This document shows positions 21,923 to 31,659 of a DNA stretch of 64,000 nt, in pieces. The notes beneath the pieces are model-generated. The model saw only the letters and a list, made by a program, of their open reading frames with translations, was not told the DNA's origin and did no database searches. The stretch is from Neoconidiobolus thromboides FSU 785 (taxonomy: Eukaryota > Entomophthoromycota > Entomophthoromycetes > Entomophthorales > Neoconidiobolaceae), in assembly GCA_025603075.1 (NCBI GenBank), contig MU626321.1, positions 44,990 to 108,989 on the forward strand, in the 5' to 3' direction. Both the position numbers and the translations under genes were made by a program. Position 1 is the first letter of the stretch; each line of letters opens with the position of its first letter.

Positions 21923-22465
21923 TTTCTATTTTTGATTTTCTATATGAATTGGATATTAAAAATAAACAATTGCAATTTGAGTTTTTCGCCTTAATACTTA
22001 TGGGATATTTTTAGCTTTAATTAAAAATTTGTTCATTTTAAAGTTCAACTTTTTATGAAAAAATCTTAGTATTACAAATAATGATATTATATAATGTTGA
22101 TAACAAATACAAAAAGATATACTCTTATTAATATTAGGTACATGTTTCCAAGTCAACACATTATAAATTAATATTTTTTCATTTTTATTTACTGAGTTGT
22201 TATTTTCGAAATAAAATGTATCAAGTGGGGTTCAACATAGTTTGCAGCTTTAAATTCTGTCAATTCATTTGAACATTTGCACTTCCTTATCCAACAATTA
22301 CCTATTAAAAAGGGCTATAAAGTACGGATAAATTCACTTTTAAAAGCAACAACTTAATAAAATTTATATGCCCACTTACCAATTTAGGAATGATCTAGTC
22401 ACTTTTTTTGGCAAAGAATGAAAACACAACAATAACTTTTTAACCAAAAATCAGTTCTAATCAAA
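21923..22465. other. Divergent promoter region (uL3m / GPHR)
   Basis: 543 bp of AT-rich spacer between two divergent housekeeping starts. No repeat and no defined site seen. Confidence 0.4.
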
Positions 22466-24351
22466 ATGCAAAATGAAAGTAGCTTATTAGCCTTAGTACC
22501 TAGTGGGATGCTAATGATAGCACTTCAAGCTAGTTTATTCTATGTAGGGCGTTATTTTCTAGTACGTCAGTTGTATCAAGATTATGATATTCGAAAAGAA
22601 TCAGCATTGGGAGTACCGGCTTGGTTTTCGATTATTTTTTCATTGTCAGGTGGGCTGTGTGTATTGATGTTATTTGAAATTCTGGAGTGGATGCAAGAGT
22701 AAGAGCTGGATTTTTATTACCTATTATATAACTAATTTGTATAATAGCCTCCGAGTTTGGTATTGGAAGTTTTGTATAGGGGCCACATTACTGATGTTAA
22801 TTGTGATTTTGCCTTTGCTTCAAATTTATATGCTGACTAAAAAGCCATTTTCAGGTAATAAAGGAATTGATTCTACATAGCTTATAGCTAATAAATCTAG
22901 GTTTGACCCTTAAAGCAAAAATATCCGCTATTTCAGTATTGTGGCTAATATGGCTATCTCTGTTTTGGAAGATTGGATATGAAGAAAAGACCCCTTTTGG
23001 GTCTGTTGGTTTATGTAAGTTTTTAGTTCTCAATTAATTTTTAATAATTAATATTTTAGCGGAATGGATTTTTATCCAAAGTTTAACTCGAGTAGGGAAA
23101 GTAGGCGTAGGTTTAATCTCTGTATTATCTGGGTTCGGCGCCATTTATAACGCCTATACCTATCTACCTTTATTACAGTATATATATATTTGTGTTTTTA
23201 TATTGAGATTATTTATTTACTTTGTTAGCCAAGCTAATCTAGATGAAATCAATAAGAATGAGATTGAGCTTACAAATACCTTGCAAATAGTTAGCGAAAA
23301 ACAAAAACAATTAACTTTAGAATTAAGCCAATTTAAGGAAGAACAAAGAGTAACTTTATTTGTCTCCTTTAAATAATATATCTAATTTTTTTAGGGCAAT
23401 GAATCTGGATTCTTTACTTCAATGATAAATAATATATCCCAAGGATTAACTACAAGAAGTAAGCTTATTGCACTATCAAAATCACATTTAAATCTATTAT
23501 TTATTAGATTCTCAATCCGTACAAAGCGAAATTGATACCTTAGCGAATCTACAATCCCAAATAAGTTCTGAAGTTAATCAACTAAATAGAAGAAAGGTAT
23601 AATAGCTTTATCACAAAGAAAAATCAATTATATTTATAAATAGGATCGATTAAATCATTCTGGAACAGTTAAAGGAAAGGCCATGGATGCTTTAGGATAT
23701 ATATTTGGTGCTTATTGTATATACAGGATATTCATGGTAAAAAATATTATATCATAGCATACATATGCTAACAATGTTTAGTCTTTTATAAATATCATAT
23801 TAGATCGAAATGAAAAAACAGATCCAGTGACTATGGGATTATCTATTTTAGTAAAATTTTGGAACTTGAAACTGAATCAAAAGTTTTGGGCACAGCAGCT
23901 TAGTTTTGTTTTAATTGGAGTGTTGGTCGTATTTTCTATTCGTAGTCTATTAATTTATTTCATGAAGGTAAATCGTATTGATGGTAATACTAGTTAAGAA
24001 GCTTATGATAACATAATTTTAGCTTACTAAAGTATTTACATCTCAAACCTTAAGGGAAAATCTGATATTGTTTCTAGCGGAAACAATGGGAATGTATTTT
24101 TTAAGTACTGTTTTATTGATGCGATCGAACTTTCCAGAAAATTATAGGTAATTTTTAAGATATTGTTAAAAAATAGTACTAATAATATGCTTTTAAATAG
24201 AAATTCATTGAGTTTAGTTTTGGGTAATATTAGCTTTGATTTCTTTTACCGCTGGTTTGATTTGATATTTTTAATATCCTCTTTATTATCTATCGTTGTT
24301 TTGTATATTTCTCATAAACACTTTGAACTGGATTATGGGCTTGCCAACTAA
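22466..24351 (+). CDS. GPHR: Golgi pH regulator (GPHR/GTG) family membrane protein
   Basis: Eleven exons join in phase: 22466-22698, 22748-22854, 22901-23014, 23060-23177, 23229-23349, 23395-23458, 23508-23596, 23644-23736, 23782-23967, 24023-24147 and 24201-24351, giving 466 aa, close to the family's ~455. N-terminal helices include LMIALQASLFYVGRYFLVRQL; next come WYWKFCIGATLL, LIWLSLFWKIG and the family hallmark LSGFGAIYNAYTY. A central coiled coil (about 255-330, NEIELTNTLQIVSEKQKQLTLELS) follows, then GYIFGAYCIYRIF, EKTDPVTMGL and the C-terminal FDFFYRWFDLIFLISSLLSI. The family acts as anion channel/acidification regulator of the Golgi in animals and as GPCR-type G-protein-like in plants. 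Introns of 45-55 nt are dense here. An unspliced reading shows only fragments. Confidence 0.92.
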
Positions 24352-24601
24352 GTTATTGTTCTATTTTAAATAGTAGATATTTCAAAAAATATATTAAACT
24401 TTTATCACTTTTGATTTTATTATTTTAATTATTAATGTAACTATCTATTTTTAAATACTAAAAATTGTTACTGTCTAATAGCAGTGTGGTGATGAATTGT
24501 TATTTATTTGAACTTCTCAGAATGAATTTAATTGGTTGACTTGTAGTACTAAAAATATAGTTTGTGATCTCTAATTTCATTTTTTTCAAATTTTATTTAA
24601 A

Positions 24602-25387
24602 ATGTTTTATTTGGTAAGCAAGCACAACAAAAGACGCAAAAAATAATACGGACTCCGTTTATGGCTGATTTAAATTAATATTAATAACCTAGAAACAATT
24701 ATCCCACACCATTCAACTACATCCCTCTTTCTTTGGCACAACATTAAGAAGCCAAATTCAAGAAAAAGTACATAATGATGTGGAAGGGAAATGCTCTGGA
24801 CTTTATGGGTATATAATATGTGTGGTAAGTTTGGCTGAGATTTCGAGTGGTAAAATTATACCAGGAAATGGGCTTGCTGAGTTTGATGTCAAATATAATG
24901 CCATTGTTTTAAAACCTATGAAAGGAGAAGTGGTCGACGCGGTGGTTGCAAGTGTGAACTCAGTAAGATAGACTAGTAGTTTTTTAAACTCTGATTTAAT
25001 AATATGAATAGCAAGGGTTCTTTGCAATGTGCGGACCATTGAGTATTTTTATTTCAAAAATAGTAAACTTTAATTACAAAGTTTTGTTTGATAAATTAAC
25101 TATGTAAATAGAATATACCCTCGAGATTTACTCATGATTCTGCAGGGATAAATAACTGTTTTAGTTTTGAGGATCAAGTAAAGTTTTAAAATATATCGAA
25201 AATAATATTTTTTATTGTAAATAAGGTTATTGGCAAAGATACAGCTATCCGAGTTAAAATTATATCTACTAGAGTTGATGCAAATGCGGTGGTAAATTTT
25301 TGGATTATTTATTGTTAAGATTCTGGAATTTTTTAGGTTGCTATTGGATCCATGTTAGATGATTATCTTGGTGTTATTAAAAGATAA
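24602..25387 (+). CDS. RPB7: RNA polymerase II subunit RPB7, with a 12-nt first exon
   Basis: Six exons: 24602-24613, 24693-24962, 25012-25062, 25112-25177, 25226-25291 and 25337-25387, which join in phase to 171 aa, the exact size of the family. Exon 1 encodes only MFYL; exon 2 continues KQLSHTIQLHPSFFG, then CSGLYGYIICV, IIPGNGLAEFDVKYNAI and KPMKGEVVDA, the RPB7 tip domain. The later exons give the OB fold: QGFFAMCGPLSIFIS, INNCFSFED, IRVKIISTRVD and VAIGSMLDDYLGVIKR. RPB7 pairs with RPB4 to form the stalk of Pol II that contacts nascent RNA and initiation factors. All introns use GTAAG/GTAAA donors except the one at 25063 (GTAAAC). RPC25, the Pol III paralogue, was considered, but length and motifs fit RPB7. 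Confidence 0.93.
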
Positions 25388-26039
25388 GTTCTTTGCTGAC
25401 CTGTAATGGCTTAATAACTAGTTCAATGGAAACACCTAAACTGAAGTTTTGATATCTTTAGAAAGTCATAACTTTAAGATATTAATATTTCCAATGCTCT
25501 GATAAAAAAATAAATATTTAAATTTGATACCTTTTTAATGGTATTTGTTAATTGTTATTGAAATATAGACTAAAAACTGTTAGAACAATCATTTTTGATA
25601 AGTCAAAACTTTAATAATTAAATTAAAGTACTACATAAAAGGAACCTTGAAACACAATATCATAAATATTATTTGAAAAGTTTTTTTGTTTGAATGGTGA
25701 TTGAAAGGTTTTAACTTTATTATACAATATCATGAATGTTCATGACATTAAATCTTATTTAGAAAATATTATAATTGACAGAATCACTTGTCTTAAAAGC
25801 TATTTTGTAATTCAATTTGATTTAATTTAATTTGAAGTATTGTATATATTTTAAATATATACAATAACATCACAGCACTAACTGTATAACTCTATTCAAA
25901 GCCTTTCCTTCTCACCTATTACTTACCAATTATATAAGTGGCTTAAAGGCTCATGAGGTCATATTTTAAAGAATATAATACTTAAAAACAAACCAAAAAC
26001 TCTTTTTTTCTATTTTACACTTAAATATCAGAGACAAGA
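25388..26039. other. Intergenic region, AT-rich
   Basis: 650 bp between RPB7 and the next gene. No coding frame, repeat or RNA recognised. Confidence 0.4.
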
Positions 26040-28095
26040 ATGGGTTTTCGTTCAGCTCTAATCATGGGCCTATTGGGACTCGGATTTATATTTATAATTA
26101 TGAAATTAGGAGGGAACGAGATAGATAATGAAAATTATTACCTATTAAGGAGGGATAAAATAGAGGATTTTAGATTACCAGAGAACTCAAAAACATTTTT
26201 ATTTGAATTTAAGAAAAAGATAGCCTATTTTTCGGTTGGGGATGATAGTAGCAGCTTAGTTGATGGTTATTCAAACGGTAGGTAATTAATTCTAAACTTT
26301 AGCCACGCTAACAAACCGTCTAATTTTAGGAATTGTTTACTTTAGAAGTAAAGAAGAAACATTTGATCCAAGGGAGATTCAAGGTGAGTAAAGTTAAAAT
26401 AGTAATTTTTCGGTTAATTGTTTCATCTTAGAAAATACAAATACCTCAAATTGGAGTTATTGTCTAAAGCATAAATTACCTGGGGTATTTATAAATGCAT
26501 TTCATGATGAAAAGAATTCCATTATTACTGTACAGTATGAAATTAGAAAAGAGTTTAGTATAAAAACGGTTTTGAGAAATTATTATTTAAATGCCTTTGA
26601 AGGTAAGATTAATAAATAATGTTTATAAAGATTTATCGTTTTTACCAACTATGAGCAGTAATAGACAATCGATTTAAATATCGAGAGTATGAGTTACCGG
26701 GATATGGGTCAACGCAAGCATTAAATATCGTGAATGGAAAAGTCATTTATTCTAGGTAAGAGTTTTCAAATTGAGGTATAACATTAAGTAATGGAATTAG
26801 AAAAAATGATGAAAAGTTGTTTTATGTTGTTGAAATGGATAAAACATTCAAAGGTAAAAATGGTATAAAGCAAAGGTTTAATCGGGTTATTATTGGGCCT
26901 CCTAGTACCAGAAGGTTTAAATCAAAATCAGTTAATTTAAAACAGGCTGCTTATTCAAAGATAAATTATATCTTTTTAAGTGAATCTAAAGGGTAAACAG
27001 TATTGTATAATAAGTTTATAGTATTGGATTAATTTCTTGCCTTTTAGTGATGGCCTTTCTATTTTGGAAAGTTACCTAACAATCAAAGAACAAACTTTAG
27101 CTACTTTTTTATACATATGGAATTACAAAGACCTCACCGTGTATCAAACAAAAAAACGAAATGTATTTGAACAGCAATGTACTATTGTTGAAAATAGATT
27201 TAATTGGAAAGAAAACGATATTAGCGTAAATTTAAATCAGTTTTCAAATATTCTAATTCACTTTTAAATTATAGATAGTTAATAAGCTTACTCATGAATA
27301 TAATGAATATTACAATTCAGGATTTAATCCAAATAGTAAAAGCGTCTATTTTTCCTTATTAAATCGAGAACATTTGCCTGATATAAAATACTATGTGGAC
27401 TATGATAAGACATATATAACAATCCCATTTTATCGCAATTTGATTGAATTAGATAATAGTAATAAAGTATTAATGATAAACAACTATTTGTATGGTACAA
27501 GCCTACGTACCTCATTTATTGATGATGACACGCTCGAGCCAGATACATCGCATGATTGGAACCTTTATTTTGCTTCATCAAGCAAGATGATCAAGGTCAA
27601 TGATAATCGCACGTTTGTTGTTATTCAAACCCAGGATAGTCAGTTTTTAATATTTTCAAATCTTAATGGTATATATATTGTTATTTTTGTTAAATGAATT
27701 TAACTTGATTAGGATTGAGACGTAGTTCAGCATATGTTGGTGAAAGTAAAATTCACTCGTTTTATGGGGCGAAAAGTAAAGGGTTGAAAAGGTTTAAGTA
27801 TATTGGTAGAACTACTTCGTCAAAGGAAATATTGGCGTATTCATTATGGGATTTAGAAGAGTACACAATGCTAGGTAGGAGATTTGATTTTACTTTTTAT
27901 TTACTTATATATTATTTAGTTTCACTCTCAAAGGAGGGGACTTTATTTTATGGAAAGTTAGGGGAGCATCAGATTGTTTTTCAAAAGCCCTATATTACTA
28001 TAAAATCTATTAGTAAGTTTTTTCTATTTTTGGTCGCAGATGCTAACCTTGTTTTTAGCTATGCTTTTAGTTGTCGTACTGTTTTTGATTTATGA
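26040..28095 (+). CDS. Unknown multi-exon protein with N-terminal membrane anchor
   Basis: At least nine coding segments on the plus strand can be joined in phase: 26040-26277, 26330-26383, ~26432-26600, ~26650-26755, ~26790-26993, ~27048-27224, 27275-~27668, ~27713-27868, and ~27914-28012 plus a last short exon. Total about 490 aa. Residues 5-22 (SALIMGLLGLGFIFIIMK) are a signal anchor. The rest is an Asn/Tyr/Ser-rich lumenal or extracellular region built of short beta-like segments (YVDYDKTYITIPFYR, WNLYFASSSKMIKV, FVVIQTQDSQFLIFSN), reminiscent of a beta-propeller, without a diagnostic motif. The end is uncertain: the spliced frame gives NANLVFSYAFSCRTVFDL, while the overlapping +1 frame encodes the strongly hydrophobic MLTLFLAMLLVVVLFLIYE before a stop, which would make a C-terminal membrane helix. 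I do not recognise the family. Confidence 0.6.
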
Positions 28096-28811
28096 GGTTA
28101 AGACATGATGTTAGAAAATAATAAACTTTTTTGTAATTAAGTCTGGCTTTTGAATGACTATAATTATCAGTATTGGTTTAGTGTTTATAGTTAGTTTTAA
28201 GGCTCCGCTTATCAGGGTTTTCAATTTAACTTGATATAAATATTATACAATATGTCGACATGATCAAAATAGTAATTGTCCGATTTTTAGATATTATAAT
28301 ATAATAAATAATCGGTGATAATTTCAATATTAATTGCTAATCTTGCTAAATTATCTTTTGATGTAATGAATTTTAAATGCTATTTAATCATTTTCAATGC
28401 TTTTCCAATTTTAGTTTATTGCCAATAAAGACACTATTAAAGCAGGATTATTTTTATAAGTCAATAGTATTTTACTTAAAGTAAAGATATTTTAAAAAAT
28501 TTAATAAAATAAAGTGTATGCTCAGTCATTTAGAAAATATACAGTAGAGGTATTATTGAATAATCGCTTTGGTCTTAACTTCCTTTGTTCATTTTTTATT
28601 TTATAATTATCTTATTTTCGAAAATGAATACACGTAATTAATTAACCTAGAAATCATTTAATTAAAATTTAATGTTCTTTAGCACTCTGGTTCGAAACTG
28701 AACATTAATAAATTGATAAAATTAATGAATTACTTTAAAAGGAAGTTCATAAACAATAAAAGCAAAGTTTGAAAATTGACTATTAATTATTTTTATTTAA
28801 TGAATACTTAA
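28096..28811. other. Intergenic region, AT-rich
   Basis: 700 bp with no coding frame, repeat or RNA recognised. Contains the promoter of the DUF4436 gene. Confidence 0.4.
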
Positions 28812-30452
28812 ATGGATGAGGATAGGCTACGACCTTTTCTATCCCCAGAGGCACAGCAGGACACTGCCGATTTAGATTCGCTGGCTTCTCTGATAAGCCA
28901 AAACAACTCGCCAGAAAACGTATTAGACACAACACCATTATTATATGAGGTAGGAGAAGAAGAGATAGACATAAGAAAAGTAAAGTGTTTAAGGACTAAG
29001 AAAGGACGTTATCTGAGTATAGCTTTGATCATTTGTTTTTTCTTAAGTTTATTTATCGCCTTGATCACATTACATTACAAATGGCAAAGGACAGATATCA
29101 AAACCATGGAGCCTGAAGCGAAGTTTGAAAATGGGATCTATGGCAAGATAAGGATACGAAAGATTAATATAAAAAGTAAAGCAGCCACGGTGTTTATTGA
29201 TTTTGGGATTGGTGACAAGTTGATGAAGTCAATCAAAAAGAGTAATCTAAAATTCTCATTTGATGAACAAGCTGAAATTGAATATGATGGTAAAGAATTC
29301 TTCATCTACGAGTTTAATGCTAAAAACAACAACTTTAAATTCCATTCTGGCACCAGCCTTTTTTATCCTTTTGATAAATATACTTACCCTTTGAAATCAA
29401 AAGCTGTGTTATCTAATAATCAAACTGTCCCAGTCTATTATTATTTGGACTCTTCCATCTTACTATTTCGTTCTAAAGTGGTTATAGCAAATAATAAAGC
29501 TACACTAGTAATACAGCGTTCAGCTACAACAATTATCATTACCATGTTATGTATGTTTATACTATGGGGTTTTGCCATTAGTTATTTTCTTCTGGCTTTA
29601 CGTATTGTTGTTTTTAAGAGAGATTTTTTATTACCAGATTTAAATTTAGGACTAAGTTTATTATTTAATGTAAATTCTTTAAGAAACATGATGCCTTCAG
29701 CACCAAAAATCGGTGTTTTGGTTGATATCATCTCAGTTCTGTGGTGTCTAGCATTGATTTCAATTGCAGTTGTTGGTATTCTTATCGCTGGTTGGATAAG
29801 AGAGATGTATCAATCATCCTCTCTTGAAATTATAAACACGACAAATTCGTTAGATGATACTCATCCTAGCCTCCCTTCTCCTGAAGTATTATCTATTGAC
29901 CAAAATGAAATAGTTTTTGAGCAGAATTTTGAGCAGGTTCAAACTCTTACGTCAGTCAGTATATTAAATTTAAATAGCGATTTCGAAGCTGAAATGGGGA
30001 TACAGTCTTCTTTGAACCGAGAATCGATACTTACAAAAAGTTACTCCCAATCTACAATGCTTAAAGATGAAATTAATATTTCTGAAGACCTCAACATTAA
30101 AGAGTTTAACTTTAATATTGAGCCTCCATCTATAATTGAAACTATTTCCAGGAAAAATGACTATTTTATGAAAGATGAGGCTCAAGGTAGCAGTGATGAA
30201 GAGGTCAAAGAGGCTGTTATTTTTGGAGATAAGTATGATGAGAACAATGATGCCTATTTTGAAAGTGATAATTTTTTAAAATTGAAGTTCGATGGTAATG
30301 ATAATGATAAAGAAAAATACAATTCAGGATCAACGATGGAGTTTATATATAAAGATTCAGTATTAGGAACTAAACTTGAAAATGTATTATCTGAAACACA
30401 GTTTAAGAATGAGTTGGAGTTGGAATTGAATCAAAATAAGATTTTAGACTAG
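28812..30452 (+). CDS. DUF4436 family membrane protein
   Basis: Single exon, 546 aa, ATG at 28812. Residues 1-65 are cytosolic and acidic; TM1 at about 67-88 (YLSIALIICFFLSLFIALITL). A ~140-residue beta-rich extracytosolic domain follows, containing FHSGTSLFYPFDKYTYPLKS, then TM2 (IIITMLCMFILWGFAISYFLL). The loop carrying NVNSLRNMMPSAPKIGVLVD is the hallmark of the DUF4436 family (ordering L-x-x-LR...P..P.IG...D). TM4 is VLWCLALISIAVVGILIAGW. The last ~190 residues are a low-complexity, acidic, Asp/Asn/Glu-rich cytosolic tail. DUF4436 proteins are fungal and bacterial membrane proteins of unknown function. The family call is from memory of its motif and was not searched. Confidence 0.75.
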   Translation: MDEDRLRPFLSPEAQQDTADLDSLASLISQNNSPENVLDTTPLLYEVGEEEIDIRKVKCLRTKKGRYLSIALIICFFLSLFIALITLHYKWQRTDIKTMEPEAKFENGIYGKIRIRKINIKSKAATVFIDFGIGDKLMKSIKKSNLKFSFDEQAEIEYDGKEFFIYEFNAKNNNFKFHSGTSLFYPFDKYTYPLKSKAVLSNNQTVPVYYYLDSSILLFRSKVVIANNKATLVIQRSATTIIITMLCMFILWGFAISYFLLALRIVVFKRDFLLPDLNLGLSLLFNVNSLRNMMPSAPKIGVLVDIISVLWCLALISIAVVGILIAGWIREMYQSSSLEIINTTNSLDDTHPSLPSPEVLSIDQNEIVFEQNFEQVQTLTSVSILNLNSDFEAEMGIQSSLNRESILTKSYSQSTMLKDEINISEDLNIKEFNFNIEPPSIIETISRKNDYFMKDEAQGSSDEEVKEAVIFGDKYDENNDAYFESDNFLKLKFDGNDNDKEKYNSGSTMEFIYKDSVLGTKLENVLSETQFKNELELELNQNKILD

Positions 30453-30590
30453 TTTCAGTATTGTATAGTTAATTTATCATTTTCATTTCTAGACTAATAT
30501 AATAAAATAATACTTCAATCATTACTTATCATTTTTGTTTGATTTAACTTATAGATACTTTGCTTTGTAACCAAAATGTAATTAAACATT

Positions 30591-30689
30591 TGGGGATGTA
30601 TTTTTGTATTTAAGAATTTTACTAGCAATTTTTTCACTTAAATAACGCTTAAAAGATGTAAAATAATGAAATCAAAAAAAACATCCCCA
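30591..30689 (+). mobile_element. MITE-like element
   Basis: TGGGGATGTATTTTTGTATT, TTAAGAATTTTACTAGC, CTTAAATAACGCTTAAAAG, ends ACATCCCCA. The flanks are TT/TT rather than TA/TA. Confidence 0.85.
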
Positions 30690-30867
30690 TTTGTTTATTG
30701 TTTAAACTGAAATTGACATAAGTAACATAGCTAACTATATTGGAATTTTTGATATTTCCTATACTATTTTTTAGAATTATTACATATATAAGGCCTAAGG
30801 ATGTTTAATAAATATTTAGGCTATACTTTTATATTTTATTATATCTTTATTTGTTTATTTGTTTATG

Positions 30868-30930
30868 TGGAGGTGTTTTTTGGTTTCATCACTTTTTCCT
30901 TTTCTTAAGCGCTATTTGAGTGGAAAGATT
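30868..30930 (-). mobile_element. Truncated MITE-like element
   Basis: Only the TGGAGGTG end and the first two thirds (TTTCATCACTTTTTCC, GCGCTATTTGAGTGGAAA) remain; the copy breaks off after GGAAAGATT. Confidence 0.65.
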
Positions 30931-30950
30931 AAAAATCTATAAAGGAATAT

Positions 30951-30980
30951 TGAGAATGTATTTTTTGTTTAAGAATTTTG
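30951..30980 (+). mobile_element. MITE end fragment
   Basis: TGAGAATGTATTTTTTG and TTTAAGAATTTTG match the plus-orientation end, then similarity stops. Confidence 0.5.
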
Positions 30981-31334
30981 GTGGTAATGTAGGTTCATGA
31001 TCTTAGTATAAGGGTCAAAACTTTAAAATGCTTCGTAACTCGTTATAGTTGCATGAACTATGAAAGCAATTTAATAAAGTGCTATTTGCATAAAAATATG
31101 TTTATCATTATTTATCATTGGTTTTTTATTTAGAAAATCTAATGAATTTTATAACAAAATATTTCGTTTAATAAAAGTCATTATAAGTAGAGTTAGGTGG
31201 GCCTTGATGTTAGCATCCTTGGTTCATCAAAATAAAAAACAAAGCCCAATTTTTAAGGTACTTTTATATGGAATTTTGAAAATATGTTTAAATTAAAATG
31301 GCTCGGCTTTATATGACTACAATTTATTTTTGTA

Positions 31335-31428
31335 TGAATGTCTTTTTGTGTTTAAGAAATTATAAGTATTTTTTACATCTAAGACCAATCAAAAATGGAA
31401 AAAGCAATGAAATTAAATAAACACCCCA
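31335..31428 (+). mobile_element. MITE-like element, degenerate
   Basis: TGAATGTCTTTTTGTGTTTA end, central core lost, AAAAATGGAAAAAGCAATGA, ends ACACCCCA followed by TA. Confidence 0.65.
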
Positions 31429-31659
31429 TATTATTTTGAATTTATTTTTATTTCAGCCATACAAAGTAATGTTAGTGTGATTACCTCACTCTAAAAGAAG
31501 TTGAATGAGTTTGAAGCAAATAATTGGTTGAAAAAGGGACTAAGAAAGTATGAAACTAAAAATAAGGCCAGTAAACTAGCATCTTTTTAATCACACTCAA
31601 AAGCAAATATCATAAAAAGCTAAAAACTAGTTTAAACTGCTTCTCAAAATTATATAAAG

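Larger units (their letters stand above)
30453..31659. other. Intergenic region with MITE copies and fragments
   Basis: 1.2 kb with one full MITE (30591), a truncated pair (30868 and 30951) and a degenerate copy (31335). No gene seen. Confidence 0.5.

Noticed and set aside
24780-24971. Exosome CSL4-like protein at the RPB7 locus
   Set aside because: The first impression came from the lone exon; the spliced protein has the RPB7 tip and OB domains and the right length.
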